Source: Corynebacterium sp. HMSC036D02 (lineage in GTDB: Bacteria > Actinomycetota > Actinomycetes > Mycobacteriales > Mycobacteriaceae). Taken from it: a stretch of DNA of 64,000 nucleotides. Location of the stretch: NCBI RefSeq assembly GCF_001836165.1, contig NZ_KV827705.1:105038-169037 (forward strand), in the 5' to 3' direction. A model generated the notes under the pieces. It had not been told where the DNA came from. It searched no databases and saw only the letters and a list, made by a program, of their open reading frames with translations. Positions 63,871-64,000 of the stretch are shown in pieces (the first letter of the stretch is position 1; the number at the start of each line of letters is the position of its first letter). The position numbers and the translations under genes were made by a program.

Positions 63871-64000
63871 GTGTTTGGGACACTAACTGCTGTCAGGTGG
63901 TGGGTCTGGTGGTTGTCCTGCTTGTTCGGCGGCGAGTCTGGCTACTGCTTCTTGGTATTCCGGCATTGCTGTAATCGGCGCACCCCAGGGTGGGATGAAG
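63871..64000 (-). mobile_element. Possible end of an insertion sequence at the right edge
   Basis: A minus-strand frame enters from the right edge and ends at TAG 63883. Its visible 38 residues contain FIPPWGAPITAMPEYQ and a Pro-rich end PPDPPPDSS. Immediately outside the stop is the palindromic GTGTTTGGGACAC (63871-63883), which could be a terminal inverted repeat. This arrangement resembles a transposase 3' end, but the family is not recognised and the rest is out of view. A host gene end is the alternative. Confidence 0.3.

Noticed and set aside
63726..63974. 82-codon plus-strand frame at the right edge
   Set aside because: No ribosome site, no domain, crosses a hairpin and the better-supported minus-strand frame.

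Overview
The window is high-GC actinobacterial DNA and almost certainly comes from a Corynebacterium of the C. aurimucosum / C. minutissimum / C. striatum kind. The genus call rests on five things. There is a divergent ramB / sdhCAB locus. There are tandem antigen-85-type mycoloyltransferases. rmlC and rmlD are fused. A mycothiol-type formaldehyde dehydrogenase is followed by an MBL-fold hydrolase. Finally, a long block (holB, adenylate cyclase, topA, cspA, helicase, Tad genes, 6C RNA, HAD phosphatase, holin-like protein, epoxide-hydrolase-like protein, dpp) follows the Rv3644c-Rv3670 neighbourhood of Mycobacterium tuberculosis as I remember it. The species is not resolved.

Layout. 1-457: start of a DUF445 membrane protein running off the left edge. 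0.7-7.4 kb: complete type I restriction-modification operon hsdM-hsdS-hsdR. 7.7-11.7 kb: succinate dehydrogenase operon sdhCAB plus a small membrane protein, facing ramB (12.1-13.5 kb) across a 400-bp control region. 13.8-15.7 kb: lpd flanked by two tiny genes (32 and 36 codons). 16.0-18.6 kb: two tandem mycoloyltransferases. 18.7-20.0 kb: short M1 metallopeptidase. 20.1-23.4 kb: dTDP-rhamnose genes rmlB, rmlCD, rmlA. 23.6-25.3 kb: extracytoplasmic thiol-redox operon (DsbA-like, an unlisted 30-codon membrane peptide, CcdA-like). 25.3-28.0 kb: fadH/MBL pair and a secreted SGNH hydrolase. 28.2-29.8 kb: acyl-CoA synthetase. 30.0-34.1 kb: amino-sugar operon nagA-nagB-EIICBA. 34.3-35.9 kb: a secreted alpha/beta hydrolase and a DUF4442 thioesterase-like gene.

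35.9-37.9 kb is a mobile-element scar: a serine recombinase lacking its catalytic domain, a ClbS/DfsB-like gene, a cluster of short direct repeats and tRNA-Thr(CGT). 38.0-49.1 kb: holB, cyaB, a DUF418 protein, topA, a DedA protein, cspA and an MrfA-like helicase. 49.1-53.4 kb: a seven-gene, overlapping Tad/Flp-type pilus operon. 53.8-54.6 kb: a DUF3800 gene of foreign look. 54.66-54.74 kb: the 6C small RNA. 54.9-58.0 kb: HAD phosphatase, a conserved unknown, a holin-X-like membrane protein and an epoxide-hydrolase-like protein. 58.2-63.6 kb: peptide ABC transporter dppA-dppB-dppC-dppDF. The right edge holds the end of an unidentified minus-strand frame, possibly a transposase.

How the genes work together. 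Central metabolism (sdhCAB, lpd, ramB), cell-envelope building (mycoloyltransferases, rhamnose synthesis, envelope thiol redox) and uptake (amino-sugar PTS, peptide ABC) dominate. Accessory DNA sits at the hsd operon, the recombinase/ClbS scar, the DUF3800 gene and the right edge. No complete unknown multi-gene system was found. The best candidates for new biology are the two mini-proteins around lpd, the translationally coupled 30-aa membrane peptide between the DsbA- and CcdA-like genes, and the direct-repeat cluster beside tRNA-Thr.
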